Shown here piece after piece: positions 25,680 through 34,365 of a stretch of 64,000 bases of DNA. The stretch is taken from NCBI GenBank assembly GCA_016716745.1, contig JADJVD010000010.1, forward strand, positions 1 to 64,000, given 5' to 3'. The notes under the pieces were generated by a model. That model was not told where the DNA came from and did no database searches. It was given only the letters and a program-made list of their open reading frames with translations. Numbering within the stretch: position 1 is the first letter of the stretch; every line of letters starts with the position of its first letter. This DNA comes from Hyphomicrobiales bacterium (GTDB taxonomy: Bacteria; Pseudomonadota; Alphaproteobacteria; Rhizobiales; Beijerinckiaceae). The position numbers and the translations under genes are program-made.

Positions 25680-25961
25680 ATGACCACATCGCCGACGACA
25701 TCCGAACGCCGCGCCCAGACGCGCAAGCGCTGCCTGTTCAAGGGGCGCATCCTGTTCGAGGACAAGATCACCACGCTCGATTGCATGGTGCGCAACATCT
25801 CCGACGACGGCGCGCTGATCGAGACCGAGGCGCTGTCGATCCTGCCGGCCGGCTTCTCGCTGCGCATCGACGCCAAGGGCGTCACCCGCGCCGGCCACAT
25901 CCGCTGGAAGCGGCCGGGCAAATTCGGCATCGCGCTCGGCGAGTTCCGCGACGTCGCCTGA
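25680..25961 (+). CDS. PilZ-domain protein
   Basis: A 93-aa stand-alone PilZ domain, a receptor fold for cyclic di-GMP. The arginine-rich N-terminal motif is ERRAQTRKRC and the second motif is CMVRNISDDGALIE (D/N-x-S-x-x-G), so nucleotide binding is plausible. ATG 25680 follows GGAGG; an upstream ATG at 25653 is less likely. Stand-alone PilZ proteins in alphaproteobacteria affect motility or surface polysaccharide; the target is unknown here. Confidence 0.83.
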   Translation: MTTSPTTSERRAQTRKRCLFKGRILFEDKITTLDCMVRNISDDGALIETEALSILPAGFSLRIDAKGVTRAGHIRWKRPGKFGIALGEFRDVA

Positions 25962-25967
25962 GGCCGC

Positions 25968-27050
25968 TCAAGGCTCGAAGGCGAGGAACACGAAAGCGGC
26001 GAACAACACCAGATGCACGGCGCCGTAGAGCACGTTGGTGCGCCCGGTGGAGAAGGTGATCACGCTCGCGAACATGGTGACGACCAGCAACGCGACGTTG
26101 CTGGGCGCCAGCCCCAGCACCAGCTTGTGGCCGATCCAGACGTTCACCGCCGCGACCACGGGGATGGTCAGGCCGATGGTCGCCACCGTCGAGCCGAGCG
26201 CGAGGTTGACGCTCTTCTGCAATTCGTCGCGCTTGGCCGCGCGCAGGGCGGCGACCGTCTCCGGCAACAGGATGATCATCGCGACGATGGCGCCGACCAC
26301 CGCCTCCGGATAGCCAAAGCGGCGCGAGCCGGCCTCCAGCAGTCCCGACATCTGCTTCGACATCGCCACCACGGCGACCAGCGCGACGACGAGCAGCCCG
26401 GCGCCCGTCGCCATCGCCTGCCCGCTCGCCGGCTCGCGGCCGTCGTCCGCCTCGTCGATGGTCGTGAAATAGTCGCGATGGCGCACCGTCTGGATGTAGA
26501 GAAACACCAGATAGAGCGCGAGCGTCGCGAAGGAGAAGAACACGAGCTGGCGGGCGGAATAGACCGGGCCCGCTTCCGTCACCGTCGTGTTCGGCAGCAC
26601 CAGCGTCATCGCGGCGATGGTGGCGAGCACGATCAGATAGGCGTTCGCGCCGGTGATGCGGAAGCCCTGCTCGCCGTAACGCAGCCCGCCGATCAGAACG
26701 CTGAGCCCGACGACGCCGTTGCAGACGATCATGATGACGGAGAACACGGTGTCGCGCGCCAGCGTCGCCCCGCCCTCGCCGGCGAGTTGAACCGAGACGA
26801 TGAGCGCCACCTCGATGATGGTGATCGTCATCGTCAGCACGAGCGTGCCGTAGGGCTCGCCGAGCCGGTGGGCGATCACTTCGGCGTGGTGGACGGACGC
26901 GAAGACGGCGGCCAGCAGCGCCGGCGCCAGCAGCACGTTGAGCGCAACGTCGGCCGCGCCGCCGCGCAGCAGCGCGGCGACGACGACGAAGAGAAGAGCG
27001 GCGGGCGGCGCGAGAGTCGACCAATGCCACCCCGGTCGCCGCGCCGCCAT
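25968..27050 (-). CDS. Calcium/proton antiporter (ChaA/CaCA family)
   Basis: A 360-aa cation exchanger with about 11 membrane helices. The two inverted repeats carry the family's acidic motifs: VHHAEVIAHRLGEPYGTLVLTM with IIEVALIV in the first, and PETVAALRAAKRDELQKSVNLALGS in the second. An acidic loop DEADDGREP lies between the halves. It would export Ca2+ (and possibly Na+ or K+) in exchange for H+. Convergent with the PilZ gene, six bases apart. Confidence 0.87.
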   Translation of the reverse strand: MAARRPGWHWSTLAPPAALLFVVVAALLRGGAADVALNVLLAPALLAAVFASVHHAEVIAHRLGEPYGTLVLTMTITIIEVALIVSVQLAGEGGATLARDTVFSVIMIVCNGVVGLSVLIGGLRYGEQGFRITGANAYLIVLATIAAMTLVLPNTTVTEAGPVYSARQLVFFSFATLALYLVFLYIQTVRHRDYFTTIDEADDGREPASGQAMATGAGLLVVALVAVVAMSKQMSGLLEAGSRRFGYPEAVVGAIVAMIILLPETVAALRAAKRDELQKSVNLALGSTVATIGLTIPVVAAVNVWIGHKLVLGLAPSNVALLVVTMFASVITFSTGRTNVLYGAVHLVLFAAFVFLAFEP

Positions 27051-27105
27051 GCCTTCACCCCGTCGTGTTCGCGAAACTCCTGGTTATCAACGCGCGAGCG
27101 TCAAA

Positions 27106-28488
27106 TCAGTTCGACAGCGCGGCCAGAATTCGCGCCCAGCTGCGGGCGCCCTTCTGGAACGAGGCCAGTTCGTACTTTTCGTTCGGGGAATGCACCTTGT
27201 CGTCGTCGAGACCGAAGCCGACGAGCAGCGCGTCCATGCCGAGCTTGGCCTTGAAATCGCCGACGATCGGGATCGACCCGCCGCAGCCCGCCATCACCGG
27301 CTCGCGATCCCACTCCTGCGCCAGCGCGCGGCGGGCGCGCGACAGCGCCTCCGAGGCGAAGGGCAGTTGCAGCGCCGGCGAGCCGCCGTGCGGAATGTAC
27401 TCGACCTCGCAATCGGCCGGCAGCCGCGCCTCGACGAAATCGCGCAGATTCCGGCGGATCGCGTCCGGGTCCTGACGGCCGACGAGGCGGAAGGAGATCT
27501 TGGCGCTGGCCTCGGCCGGCAACACAGTCTTGGAGCCGGCGAGCGTGTAGCCGCCGACGATTCCGTTGACGTCGCAGGTCGGGCGCGACCACACCTGTTC
27601 GAGCACGCTGCGGCCCTTCTCGCCGGCGGGCTGCGACAGGCCGACATCGCCGAGGAAGGCGCCCGAATCGAATTTCAGGTTGCGCCACTGCTCGGCCACC
27701 TCGTCCGGCAGCTCCTCGACGCCGGCGTAGAAATCCTTCACCTGCACGCGCCCGTCGGCGTCGTGCAGATCGGCCAGGATGCGGGCGAGCACGCGGATCG
27801 GATTGATCGCGGCGCCGCCATACATGCCCGAATGAAGGTCGCGATCGGCGGCCTTGATCCTGATCTCCTCGAGCAGGATGCCGCGCAGCATCGTGGTGAT
27901 GGCGGGCGTCTGCGCGTCCCACATGCCGGTGTCGCACACCAGCATCAGATCGGCCTTCAGCTCCTTCGCATTGTCGGCCATGAAGCCGGGCAGCGAGCGC
28001 GAGCCGGACTCCTCCTCGCCCTCGAACAGGATCGAGATGTCGCACGGCAGATCGCCGGTCTCGCGGAAGGCGCGCACCGCTTCGACGAAGGTCATGAGCT
28101 GGCCCTTGTCGTCGCAGGCGCCGCGCGCGACGATCTGCTGACCGTTCGGCCCGTTCGCGAGCGTCGGCTCGAAGGGCTTCGTCGTCCACAGCTCCAACGG
28201 ATCGACCGGCTGCACGTCGTAATGGCCGTAGAACAGCACGTGCGGCACATCGCGACGCTTGGCCCTGGCGTGGCCGAGCACCATCGGATGGCCGATCGTG
28301 TCGCGCACGGAGGCGTCGAAGCCGAGACCCTTCAGTTCGTTCGCGCACCATTCCGCGGCGCGGCGGCAATCGGCCGTGTAGGTCGGGTCGGCGGAAATGG
28401 ACGGGATGCGCAGGAAGTCGAACAGGCGCTGCAAAGCGGCGTCGCGATTGGCGTCGAGACGGGCGAGCACGGTGTCGATGCCGGCCAT
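27106..28488 (-). CDS. M20-family metallopeptidase/dipeptidase
   Basis: A 460-aa M20 peptidase of the CNDP/ArgE-DapE group, which uses two zinc ions to cleave dipeptides or N-acyl amino acids. Metal ligands are in FYGHYDVQPVDP (H89, D91), ARGACDDKGQ (D126), FEGEEESGS (E158-E160), and LHSGMYGG belongs to the dimerisation/lid domain. Start ATG 28488 follows GGAG. On the same strand downstream of a HerA-like ATPase; no clear pathway partner. Confidence 0.87.
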   Translation of the reverse strand: MAGIDTVLARLDANRDAALQRLFDFLRIPSISADPTYTADCRRAAEWCANELKGLGFDASVRDTIGHPMVLGHARAKRRDVPHVLFYGHYDVQPVDPLELWTTKPFEPTLANGPNGQQIVARGACDDKGQLMTFVEAVRAFRETGDLPCDISILFEGEEESGSRSLPGFMADNAKELKADLMLVCDTGMWDAQTPAITTMLRGILLEEIRIKAADRDLHSGMYGGAAINPIRVLARILADLHDADGRVQVKDFYAGVEELPDEVAEQWRNLKFDSGAFLGDVGLSQPAGEKGRSVLEQVWSRPTCDVNGIVGGYTLAGSKTVLPAEASAKISFRLVGRQDPDAIRRNLRDFVEARLPADCEVEYIPHGGSPALQLPFASEALSRARRALAQEWDREPVMAGCGGSIPIVGDFKAKLGMDALLVGFGLDDDKVHSPNEKYELASFQKGARSWARILAALSN

Positions 28489-28554
28489 GGATCACTCCTT
28501 GCGATAGCGGCGCGCGGCGCGGGCGCGCCGGCGCTGTTCAATCCGAAACGTCGC

Positions 28555-30102
28555 TCAGCGACGGCCGCCGAGAATGCCGCCGAGGGCGCCGCGCAGCACG
28601 GCGCGCGCGATCTGCGTGCCGACCGTGCGGGCGACGGACTGCACGGCCGAGCGCATGGCCATCTCCGTGGCCGACATGCGGGAGCGGCCCTTGCCCGGTC
28701 CGCCGTCATTGCCGCCGAGATAGTCGCCCGCGACATCCTTGATCTTATCGAAGATGCCGCCGGCCGACGCGTCGGCCTCGGTCGCCGGCTTGTCCGCCGG
28801 ATCGACCCAGCGGCCGGCGCGCGCCTTCAGCACCTCGAAAGCCGATTCGCGATCGACCAGCGTGTCGTATTTGCCTTTCAGCGCGCTGGCCCCCATCACG
28901 GCGGCGCGCTCCTGCGGGGTGATCGGCCCGACGCGCGAGGAGGGCGGCGCGATCAGCGTGCGCTGCACGATCTGCGGCGTGCCCTTGCCCTCGAGCATGG
29001 AGACCAGCGCCTCGCCGACGGCGAGTTGCGTGATCACGGTCGCGGTGTCGAATTTCGGATTCTGGCGGAACGTCTCGGCCGCCGCGCGCACGGCGCGCTG
29101 ATCGCGCGGGGTGAAGGCGCGCAGCGCGTGCTGCACGCGGTTGCCGAGCTGGCCGAGCACCGTCTCCGGCACGTCGAGCGGGTTCTGCGTGACGAAATAG
29201 ACGCCGACGCCCTTCGAGCGGATGAGGCGGACGACCTGCTCGATGGCGTCCATCAGCGCCTTCGGCGCGTTGTCGAACAGAAGATGCGCCTCGTCGAAGA
29301 AGAAGACGAGCTTGGGCTTTTGCGGATCGCCGACTTCCGGCAGCGTCTCGAACAGCTCCGACAGCATCCACAACAGGAAGGTCGCATAGAGGCGCGGGCT
29401 GCGCATCAGCCGGTCGGCGGCGAGGATGTTGACGATTCCGCGCCCCTCGCGGTCGACCCGCAGGAAGTCGTTGAGGTCGAGCGCCGGCTCGGCGAAGAAA
29501 TTCGCGGCGCCCTGATTCTCCAACACCAGCAGCGCGCGCTGGATCGCGCCGATGGTGGCGGGCGCGACGTTGCCGTACTGCGTCGTCAGCTTTGCCGCGT
29601 TGTCGGCGACATATTGCAGGAGCTGGCGCAGATCCTTCAGGTCGAGCAGCAGCAGGCCGTGCTCGTCGGCGATGCGGAAGACGATGTTGAGCACGCCCTC
29701 CTGCACGTCGTTCAGTTCGAGCAGGCGGGCGGTGAGCAGCGGCCCCATCTCGGAGATGGTGGCGCGCACGGGGTGGCCCTGCTCGCCGAACAGATCCCAG
29801 AACACGACCGGGAACCTGTCGGCGTAATATTCGAGGCCGATCTCCTGCGCCCGCTTGAGGAAGGGCGGCTTGGAGTCGCCCTGCGCGGCTAGGCCCGCCA
29901 GATCGCCCTTCACGTCGGCGGCGAACACCGGCACGCCGGCGTTGGAGAAACCTTCCGCGAGCGTCTGCAACGTCACCGTCTTGCCGGTGCCGGTGGCACC
30001 GGTGACGAGGCCGTGGCGATTGCCGAGGGCGAGCGTCAAATATTCGTAGCTTTCGGCCTTGCCGACGAGAATCTTACCAGGTTCGGTGCGCGGATCGGCC
30101 AT
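28555..30102 (-). CDS. HerA-like P-loop ATPase (DUF853)
   Basis: A 515-aa ATPase of the HerA/FtsK superfamily, DUF853 branch. Walker A is GATGTGKT (35-42), the DVKGDLAGLA strand follows, and Walker B is LVFFFDEAHLLF; a downstream FVTQNPLDVPETVLGQLGNRVQHALRAF segment supplies sensor and arginine-finger residues. The C-terminal tail is Gly/Arg-rich (GGILGGRR). The E. coli homologue is of unclear function; no nuclease partner such as NurA is adjacent, so a DNA-end-processing or defence role is not supported. Divergent from the DUF2267-like gene. Confidence 0.85.
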   Translation of the reverse strand: MADPRTEPGKILVGKAESYEYLTLALGNRHGLVTGATGTGKTVTLQTLAEGFSNAGVPVFAADVKGDLAGLAAQGDSKPPFLKRAQEIGLEYYADRFPVVFWDLFGEQGHPVRATISEMGPLLTARLLELNDVQEGVLNIVFRIADEHGLLLLDLKDLRQLLQYVADNAAKLTTQYGNVAPATIGAIQRALLVLENQGAANFFAEPALDLNDFLRVDREGRGIVNILAADRLMRSPRLYATFLLWMLSELFETLPEVGDPQKPKLVFFFDEAHLLFDNAPKALMDAIEQVVRLIRSKGVGVYFVTQNPLDVPETVLGQLGNRVQHALRAFTPRDQRAVRAAAETFRQNPKFDTATVITQLAVGEALVSMLEGKGTPQIVQRTLIAPPSSRVGPITPQERAAVMGASALKGKYDTLVDRESAFEVLKARAGRWVDPADKPATEADASAGGIFDKIKDVAGDYLGGNDGGPGKGRSRMSATEMAMRSAVQSVARTVGTQIARAVLRGALGGILGGRR

Positions 30103-30301
30103 GTGTCGTCCCGGAGCTCGTGCGCCCGCACGGATGCGGGATGTCCCGCCCGCTATAGCGCGGCGCGGCAGGCGAGGCCAGCGCAGGGCGCGCGCGGCGT
30201 CCTTCTCCGCGACCGCGCGGGCGCCTTGCATTTGTCGGAACGGGAGACGACATAGGGGCGCCGACGCGCCTGTCGCGCGTTCCGCCAGAGGGCAAAATTT
30301 C

Positions 30302-30688
30302 ATGGACGAACTGATCCAGCGCGTCGCCGCAGCCGCCAATCTCGACGCCGCCACCGCGCAGAAGGCGGTCGGCATCATTCTCGGCTTCCTGCGCAAGGAG
30401 TCGGACGCGCCCGAGACGGCGCAGCTGATCGCCGGCCTGCCCGGCGCGGAAGAGGCGATCGCCGAGAACGCGGGCGCCGCCGGCGGCGGGCTGATGGGCG
30501 CGGTCGCCGGCATGATGGGCGGCGGCGGCCTGATGGGCCTCGCCAGCCAGCTCTCCTCGGCCGGTCTCGGCATGCTCGAGATGCAGACCGTCGGCAAGGA
30601 GCTGTTCGCCTTCGCCCGCGAGAAGGTGGGCGAGGACGTCGTCGGTCAGGTCGCCGCCTCGGTGCCGGGCCTCGGCCAGTTCGCCTGA
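30302..30688 (+). CDS. Small glycine-rich protein (DUF2267-like)
   Basis: A 128-aa protein: a helical N-terminal domain DELIQRVAAAANLDAATAQKAVGIILGFL, a Gly/Met-rich hydrophobic middle (GGGLMGAVAGMMGGGGLMG), and a C-terminal helix GEDVVGQVAASVPGLGQF. This fits the DUF2267-type family common in Hyphomicrobiales; function unknown. Followed by a good intrinsic terminator. Confidence 0.7.
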   Translation: MDELIQRVAAAANLDAATAQKAVGIILGFLRKESDAPETAQLIAGLPGAEEAIAENAGAAGGGLMGAVAGMMGGGGLMGLASQLSSAGLGMLEMQTVGKELFAFAREKVGEDVVGQVAASVPGLGQFA

Positions 30689-30726
30689 GCCGGGCGGCGC
30701 GGAGCCGCCCACGCGACGAACCACCA

Positions 30727-30753
30727 CGGCGAGCCTGACGGCTCGCCGTTTTC
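30727..30753 (+). terminator. Intrinsic terminator after the DUF2267-like gene
   Basis: Nine-base stem CGGCGAGCC/GGCTCGCCG with a TGAC loop, then TTTTC, 39 bases after the stop codon. A convincing rho-independent terminator. Confidence 0.8.
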
Positions 30754-30785
30754 ATGTCATCCGGCCGCGAGGGCGTTCCCCGGCT

Positions 30786-31109
30786 TCAGTGCGTCCGGCA
30801 ATAGGCGACGAAGCGGCGGCGCTCCTTGCCGCGCAGCTTGCGGGAATCCGCCTCGCGATGGCACGCATTGGCGTGCGCGTGACGGGCGGCCTTCATCGCG
30901 CGCTCGTGATCGCGACGCGCCTGCCGGCTCTGCTTGACGATCACCGCGCGCTGTTCGGCGGCGGCCTTGGCCTGCGGCTGCGCCATCGGCGGGTTGACCG
31001 CCGGGTTGGTCACGAAGGGCGGCGGCGGAGGCGGCCATTGCGCGAACGCCGGGCCGGCGCACATCAGCGCGGCGCCCACCGCCACGAGCAATCTCCTCGA
31101 GATCTTCAT
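30786..31109 (-). CDS. Exported basic protein with PsiF-like C-terminus
   Basis: A 107-aa protein with a signal peptide (RRLLVAVGAALMCAGPAFAQ), a Pro-rich segment (PPPPPPFVTNP), and a basic, His-rich helical tail. The end NACHREADSRKLRGKERRRFVAYC recalls the PsiF repeat pattern (Cys, L-x-G-x-x-R, Cys), so the two cysteines may pair in the periplasm. GGAGGATTGGG precedes ATG 31109. Function unknown. Confidence 0.6.
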   Translation of the reverse strand: MKISRRLLVAVGAALMCAGPAFAQWPPPPPPFVTNPAVNPPMAQPQAKAAAEQRAVIVKQSRQARRDHERAMKAARHAHANACHREADSRKLRGKERRRFVAYCRTH

Positions 31110-31308
31110 CCCAATCCTCCTGTTCCGAATGTGAATCCACCCCGCCGGATACCGCCTAGAAGACAACAAAGCCAGCTCCGGCGCGAGCAGTGCGGGGGCG
31201 GACATACGGACGCACCCCTCCCGGCCGCCGAGCGCCCCTCGCCGAAGGAAGCGTGGCGCCCCCGAATTTCTTGGCCTAAAAGCCGTGCCGTTGCCCCGGA
31301 GACCGCCG

Positions 31309-33255
31309 ATGACCCTGCTCGCCGACCTCGCCCTCGCCCAGACCTTTCCGGCGACGACCGACGAGCAGTGGCGCAAACTGGTCGAGGCGGCGCTGAAAGG
31401 CGGGTCGTTCGACCGGCTGGTCGGCCGCACAGCCGACGGGCTCGCCATCGAGCCGCTCTACAGGCCGGCGCGGGCCGACCGGCTGGTGGCGCGCGGAGCG
31501 TCCGGGGCGTGGGCCGTCAGCCAGCGCGTCGACCATCCCTCGCCCGCCGAGGCCAACGCGCTGGCGCTGGCCGACCTCGAGGGCGGGGCGAGCGGGCTGA
31601 CGCTCGTTTTCGCCGGCGCGCAGACCGCGCGCGGCTATGGCCTCGTCGCCGACACGCTGGACCAGCTCGATCGCGCGCTCGAGGGCGTCATGCTCGACCT
31701 CGTTCCGATCCGCCTGGAGGCGGGAGACGCCGGCCGGCGCGTCGCGGCGCTGTTCGCCGCCCTCGTCGAGCGTCGCAAGCTCGACCCCGCCTCGCTCACG
31801 ATCGACTTCGGCGGCGACCCGCTGACCCAGCTCGCCCGCACCGGCCGCGTGACGCCGGACCGCGCCGGCCTCGGCCGGGCGATGGCCGACACCTCGAAGG
31901 GCCTTGCGGCGCAGGGCTTCAGGGGCCGCGCCTTCCTCGCCGACGGCCGCGCGTGGCACGAGGCCGGCGCGAGCGAGGCGCAGGAGCTCGGCCTGACGCT
32001 GGCCGCCGCCGTCGAGACGCTGCGCCTGCTCGAAGCCAATGGCGTATCGCTCGAGGCGGCGCGCGACGACCTCGCCTTCCTGCTCGTCGCCGACGCGGAC
32101 GAATTCCTCTCGCTCGCCAAGTTCCGCGCGCTGCGCCGGCTGTGGGCGCGCGTCGAGGAGGCCGCCGGCCTTGCGGCCAAGCCGTTGCGCCTCAACGCCG
32201 AGACGGCCTGGCGGATGACGACGAAGCGCGACCCGTGGGTGAACCTGCTGCGCGCCACCGTCGCGGTGTTTTCCGCCGGGCTCGGCGGCGCCGACGCCGT
32301 CACCGTGCTGCCTTTCACCGCCGCGCTCGGCCTGCCGGACGCGCACGCGCGGCGCATGGCGCGCAACACGCAGCTCATCCTGCTCGAAGAATCGAACCTC
32401 GCCCGCGTCGTCGATCCGGCGGCGGGCGCGGGCGGGCTCGCCACCCTCACCGAAGCGCTGTGCGAGAAGGCGTGGGGCGTGTTCCAGCAAGTGGAGCGCG
32501 AGGGCGGGCTGATCGCCGCGCTGGAGAAGGGCGCGCCGCAGGCGCTCGTCGCCGCCGTGGCCGGCGAGCGCGCGAAAGCGATCGCGCGGCGCAAGATCCC
32601 GATCACCGGGGCGAGCGAATTCCCGAATGTGAGCGAGGCGCCGGTGGAGGCGCTGCATCCGGCCATGCCGGCGCGCGAGGGCGCCAATCACCCGCTCGCC
32701 CTGCCGGCGGCGGGCGACGGCGCGGCCTTCTCGGCGATGCGCGCGGGCGCGCTGGCGGGCGCGAAGCTCGCCGACCTCGCCGGCGCCTCGACCCCGCCTG
32801 CGATCGCGGTCGCCGCCCTGCCCTCGCTGCGCGACGCCGAGCCGTTCGAGGCGCTGCGCGAGGCGGCCGACGCCCGGCCGGCGCGGCCGACGGTGTTTCT
32901 GGCCAATCTCGGCCCCGTCGCCGCCTTCACCGCGCGCGCGACCTTCGCCAAGAATTTCTTCGAGGCCGGCGGGATCGCCGCGCCGGGCAATGACGGCTTC
33001 GCCGACGAAGCGGCGATGGTCGCCGCCTTCCGCGCCAGCGGCGGGCGGCTCGCGTGCCTGTGCTCGTCCGACGCCGTCTACGCCGAACAGGCCGCCGCCG
33101 CCGCGCGCGCGCTGACGGCGGCGGGCGCGACGGTGTGGCTCGCCGGCCGGCCCGGCGATCTCGAGGCCGCGCTGAAGGAGGCCGGCGTCGCCGGCTACGT
33201 CTTCGCCGGCGCCGACGTGCTGGCGACGCTGAAGGACGCGCTGGCGAAGGCGTGA
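31309..33255 (+). CDS. mutA: Methylmalonyl-CoA mutase small (beta) subunit
   Basis: The non-catalytic partner of heterodimeric methylmalonyl-CoA mutase, which converts (R)-methylmalonyl-CoA to succinyl-CoA with adenosylcobalamin. The 648-aa protein follows the mutase fold (DPWVNLLRATVAVFSAGLGGAD, ARRMARNTQLILLEESNLARVVDPAAGAGGLATLTEALCEKAW) but lacks the B12-binding D-x-H-x-x-G in its C-terminal domain, where KNFFEAGGIAAPGNDGF stands instead, as expected for the beta subunit. The large subunit gene is 4.9 kb downstream on the same strand, an unusual separation; four minus- or plus-strand genes and an array lie between. Confidence 0.88.
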   Translation: MTLLADLALAQTFPATTDEQWRKLVEAALKGGSFDRLVGRTADGLAIEPLYRPARADRLVARGASGAWAVSQRVDHPSPAEANALALADLEGGASGLTLVFAGAQTARGYGLVADTLDQLDRALEGVMLDLVPIRLEAGDAGRRVAALFAALVERRKLDPASLTIDFGGDPLTQLARTGRVTPDRAGLGRAMADTSKGLAAQGFRGRAFLADGRAWHEAGASEAQELGLTLAAAVETLRLLEANGVSLEAARDDLAFLLVADADEFLSLAKFRALRRLWARVEEAAGLAAKPLRLNAETAWRMTTKRDPWVNLLRATVAVFSAGLGGADAVTVLPFTAALGLPDAHARRMARNTQLILLEESNLARVVDPAAGAGGLATLTEALCEKAWGVFQQVEREGGLIAALEKGAPQALVAAVAGERAKAIARRKIPITGASEFPNVSEAPVEALHPAMPAREGANHPLALPAAGDGAAFSAMRAGALAGAKLADLAGASTPPAIAVAALPSLRDAEPFEALREAADARPARPTVFLANLGPVAAFTARATFAKNFFEAGGIAAPGNDGFADEAAMVAAFRASGGRLACLCSSDAVYAEQAAAAARALTAAGATVWLAGRPGDLEAALKEAGVAGYVFAGADVLATLKDALAKA

Positions 33256-33281
33256 GCGCGGCCGGACAGGCTCCCCCTCCC

Positions 33282-33454
33282 GTCATTGCGAGCGAAGCGA
33301 AGCAATCCGGCACCAGAGCAGGGTGGATTGCTTCGTCGCTACGCTCCTCGCAATGACGGCCGGGACGCGCGCTCGCCTTGTCGCTGCGCTCCTCGCAATG
33401 ACGGCCGGACAGGCTCCCCCTCCTCGTCATTGCGAACGAAGCGAAGCAATCCAG
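33282..33454. repeat. Palindromic element plus half-elements between convergent genes
   Basis: One full element at 33282-33357 (left arm GTCATTGCGAGCGAAG..., right arm ...CTCGCAATGAC), an isolated right arm ending at about 33403, and an isolated left arm at 33426-33454. The last arm ends two bases before the stop codon of the DUF817 gene. The gap holds no gene. Confidence 0.85.
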
Positions 33455-33456
33455 AG

Positions 33457-34365
33457 TCACGCCGCCTTCGCGCCTTCGGGAACGCGCGCGGCGCTTCGCC
33501 AAGCGACGGGGCGCGCCACCATCGCCACCATCGCGTAGCTGATGACGAGCAGCAGGAACCAGGCGCCGAGCTTGCCGAAGCCGACGAGCGACCACGCCTT
33601 GACCTGGTGGGGATAGATCCACGTCCTCGTCAACGTGCCGATGTTCTCAGCGATCCAGACAAACAGCGCGGTGAGGAAGGCGGCGGCGAGCAGCGGCATC
33701 GGCCGATGCTCCTTCCAGACGCGAAACCAGATCACGGTGCGGCCGAATACGAGCGCGGTCGCGCCGAACAGCGCGAGGCGCATGTCGGCGACGAAGTGGT
33801 GGGCGAAGAAATTGACGTAGATGGCGACTGCGAGCGCCATCGTCGCCCATATCGGCGGATGATGCGAGAAGCGGAAATCGCAGAGCCGCCACACGCGCGC
33901 GATGAAACTGCCGACCGCCGCATACATGAAGCCGGTGAACAGCGGCACGCCCTCGATGCGCAGCAGCGCCGGTTCGGGATAAATCCACGATCCCGCGCCC
34001 GTCTTGAAAATCTCCATCGCCGTGCCGACGACGTGAAAGAGCGCGATGACCTTCGCCTCCTCCCACGTCTCGAGCCCGAAGCGCAGCATCGCGATCTGCG
34101 TCAGCGCGGCGGCGATGGTGAGAAAATCATAACGCGCGAGCAGCGCGTCCTTCGGATAGAGCCATGCGGTGACGAGGATCAGCGCCAGCATGATCGCGCC
34201 GAACAGGCACGCCCATCCCATCTTCACGCCGAAACGGAAGAACTCGTAGGCGAGCGCCGTCGAGGGGCGACGCGCGGCGCGGCGGCCGAGCGCGCGCTCC
34301 CACAGGATGAAGCGGCGCAACGGCCGCCAGCGGGCGGCCGCGCTCGTCGAGGACGGCGTCGTCAC
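33457..34365 (-). CDS. DUF817 integral membrane protein
   Basis: A 302-aa protein with about eight hydrophobic helices (e.g. CLFGAIMLALILVTAWLYP, FFAHHFVADMRLALFGA, WFLLLVISYAMVAMVARPV) and the DUF817-like segments KTGAGSWIYPEPALLRIEGVPLFTGFMYAAVGSF and TRTWIYPHQVKAWSLVGFGKLG. Function unknown. GTG 34365 overlaps the stop of the upstream VWA gene (GTGA), so the two are translationally coupled. Confidence 0.8.
   Translation of the reverse strand: MTTPSSTSAAARWRPLRRFILWERALGRRAARRPSTALAYEFFRFGVKMGWACLFGAIMLALILVTAWLYPKDALLARYDFLTIAAALTQIAMLRFGLETWEEAKVIALFHVVGTAMEIFKTGAGSWIYPEPALLRIEGVPLFTGFMYAAVGSFIARVWRLCDFRFSHHPPIWATMALAVAIYVNFFAHHFVADMRLALFGATALVFGRTVIWFRVWKEHRPMPLLAAAFLTALFVWIAENIGTLTRTWIYPHQVKAWSLVGFGKLGAWFLLLVISYAMVAMVARPVAWRSAARVPEGAKAA

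Noticed and set aside
26938..29892. A 984-residue plus-strand frame
   Set aside because: It is antisense to the antiporter, M20 peptidase and HerA-like genes, which have clear motifs; its composition is shadow-like.
28555..30102. HerA-type ATPase as part of an anti-phage defence system
   Set aside because: No adjacent nuclease, Sir2 or other effector; neighbours are housekeeping genes and the DUF853 type is widespread.
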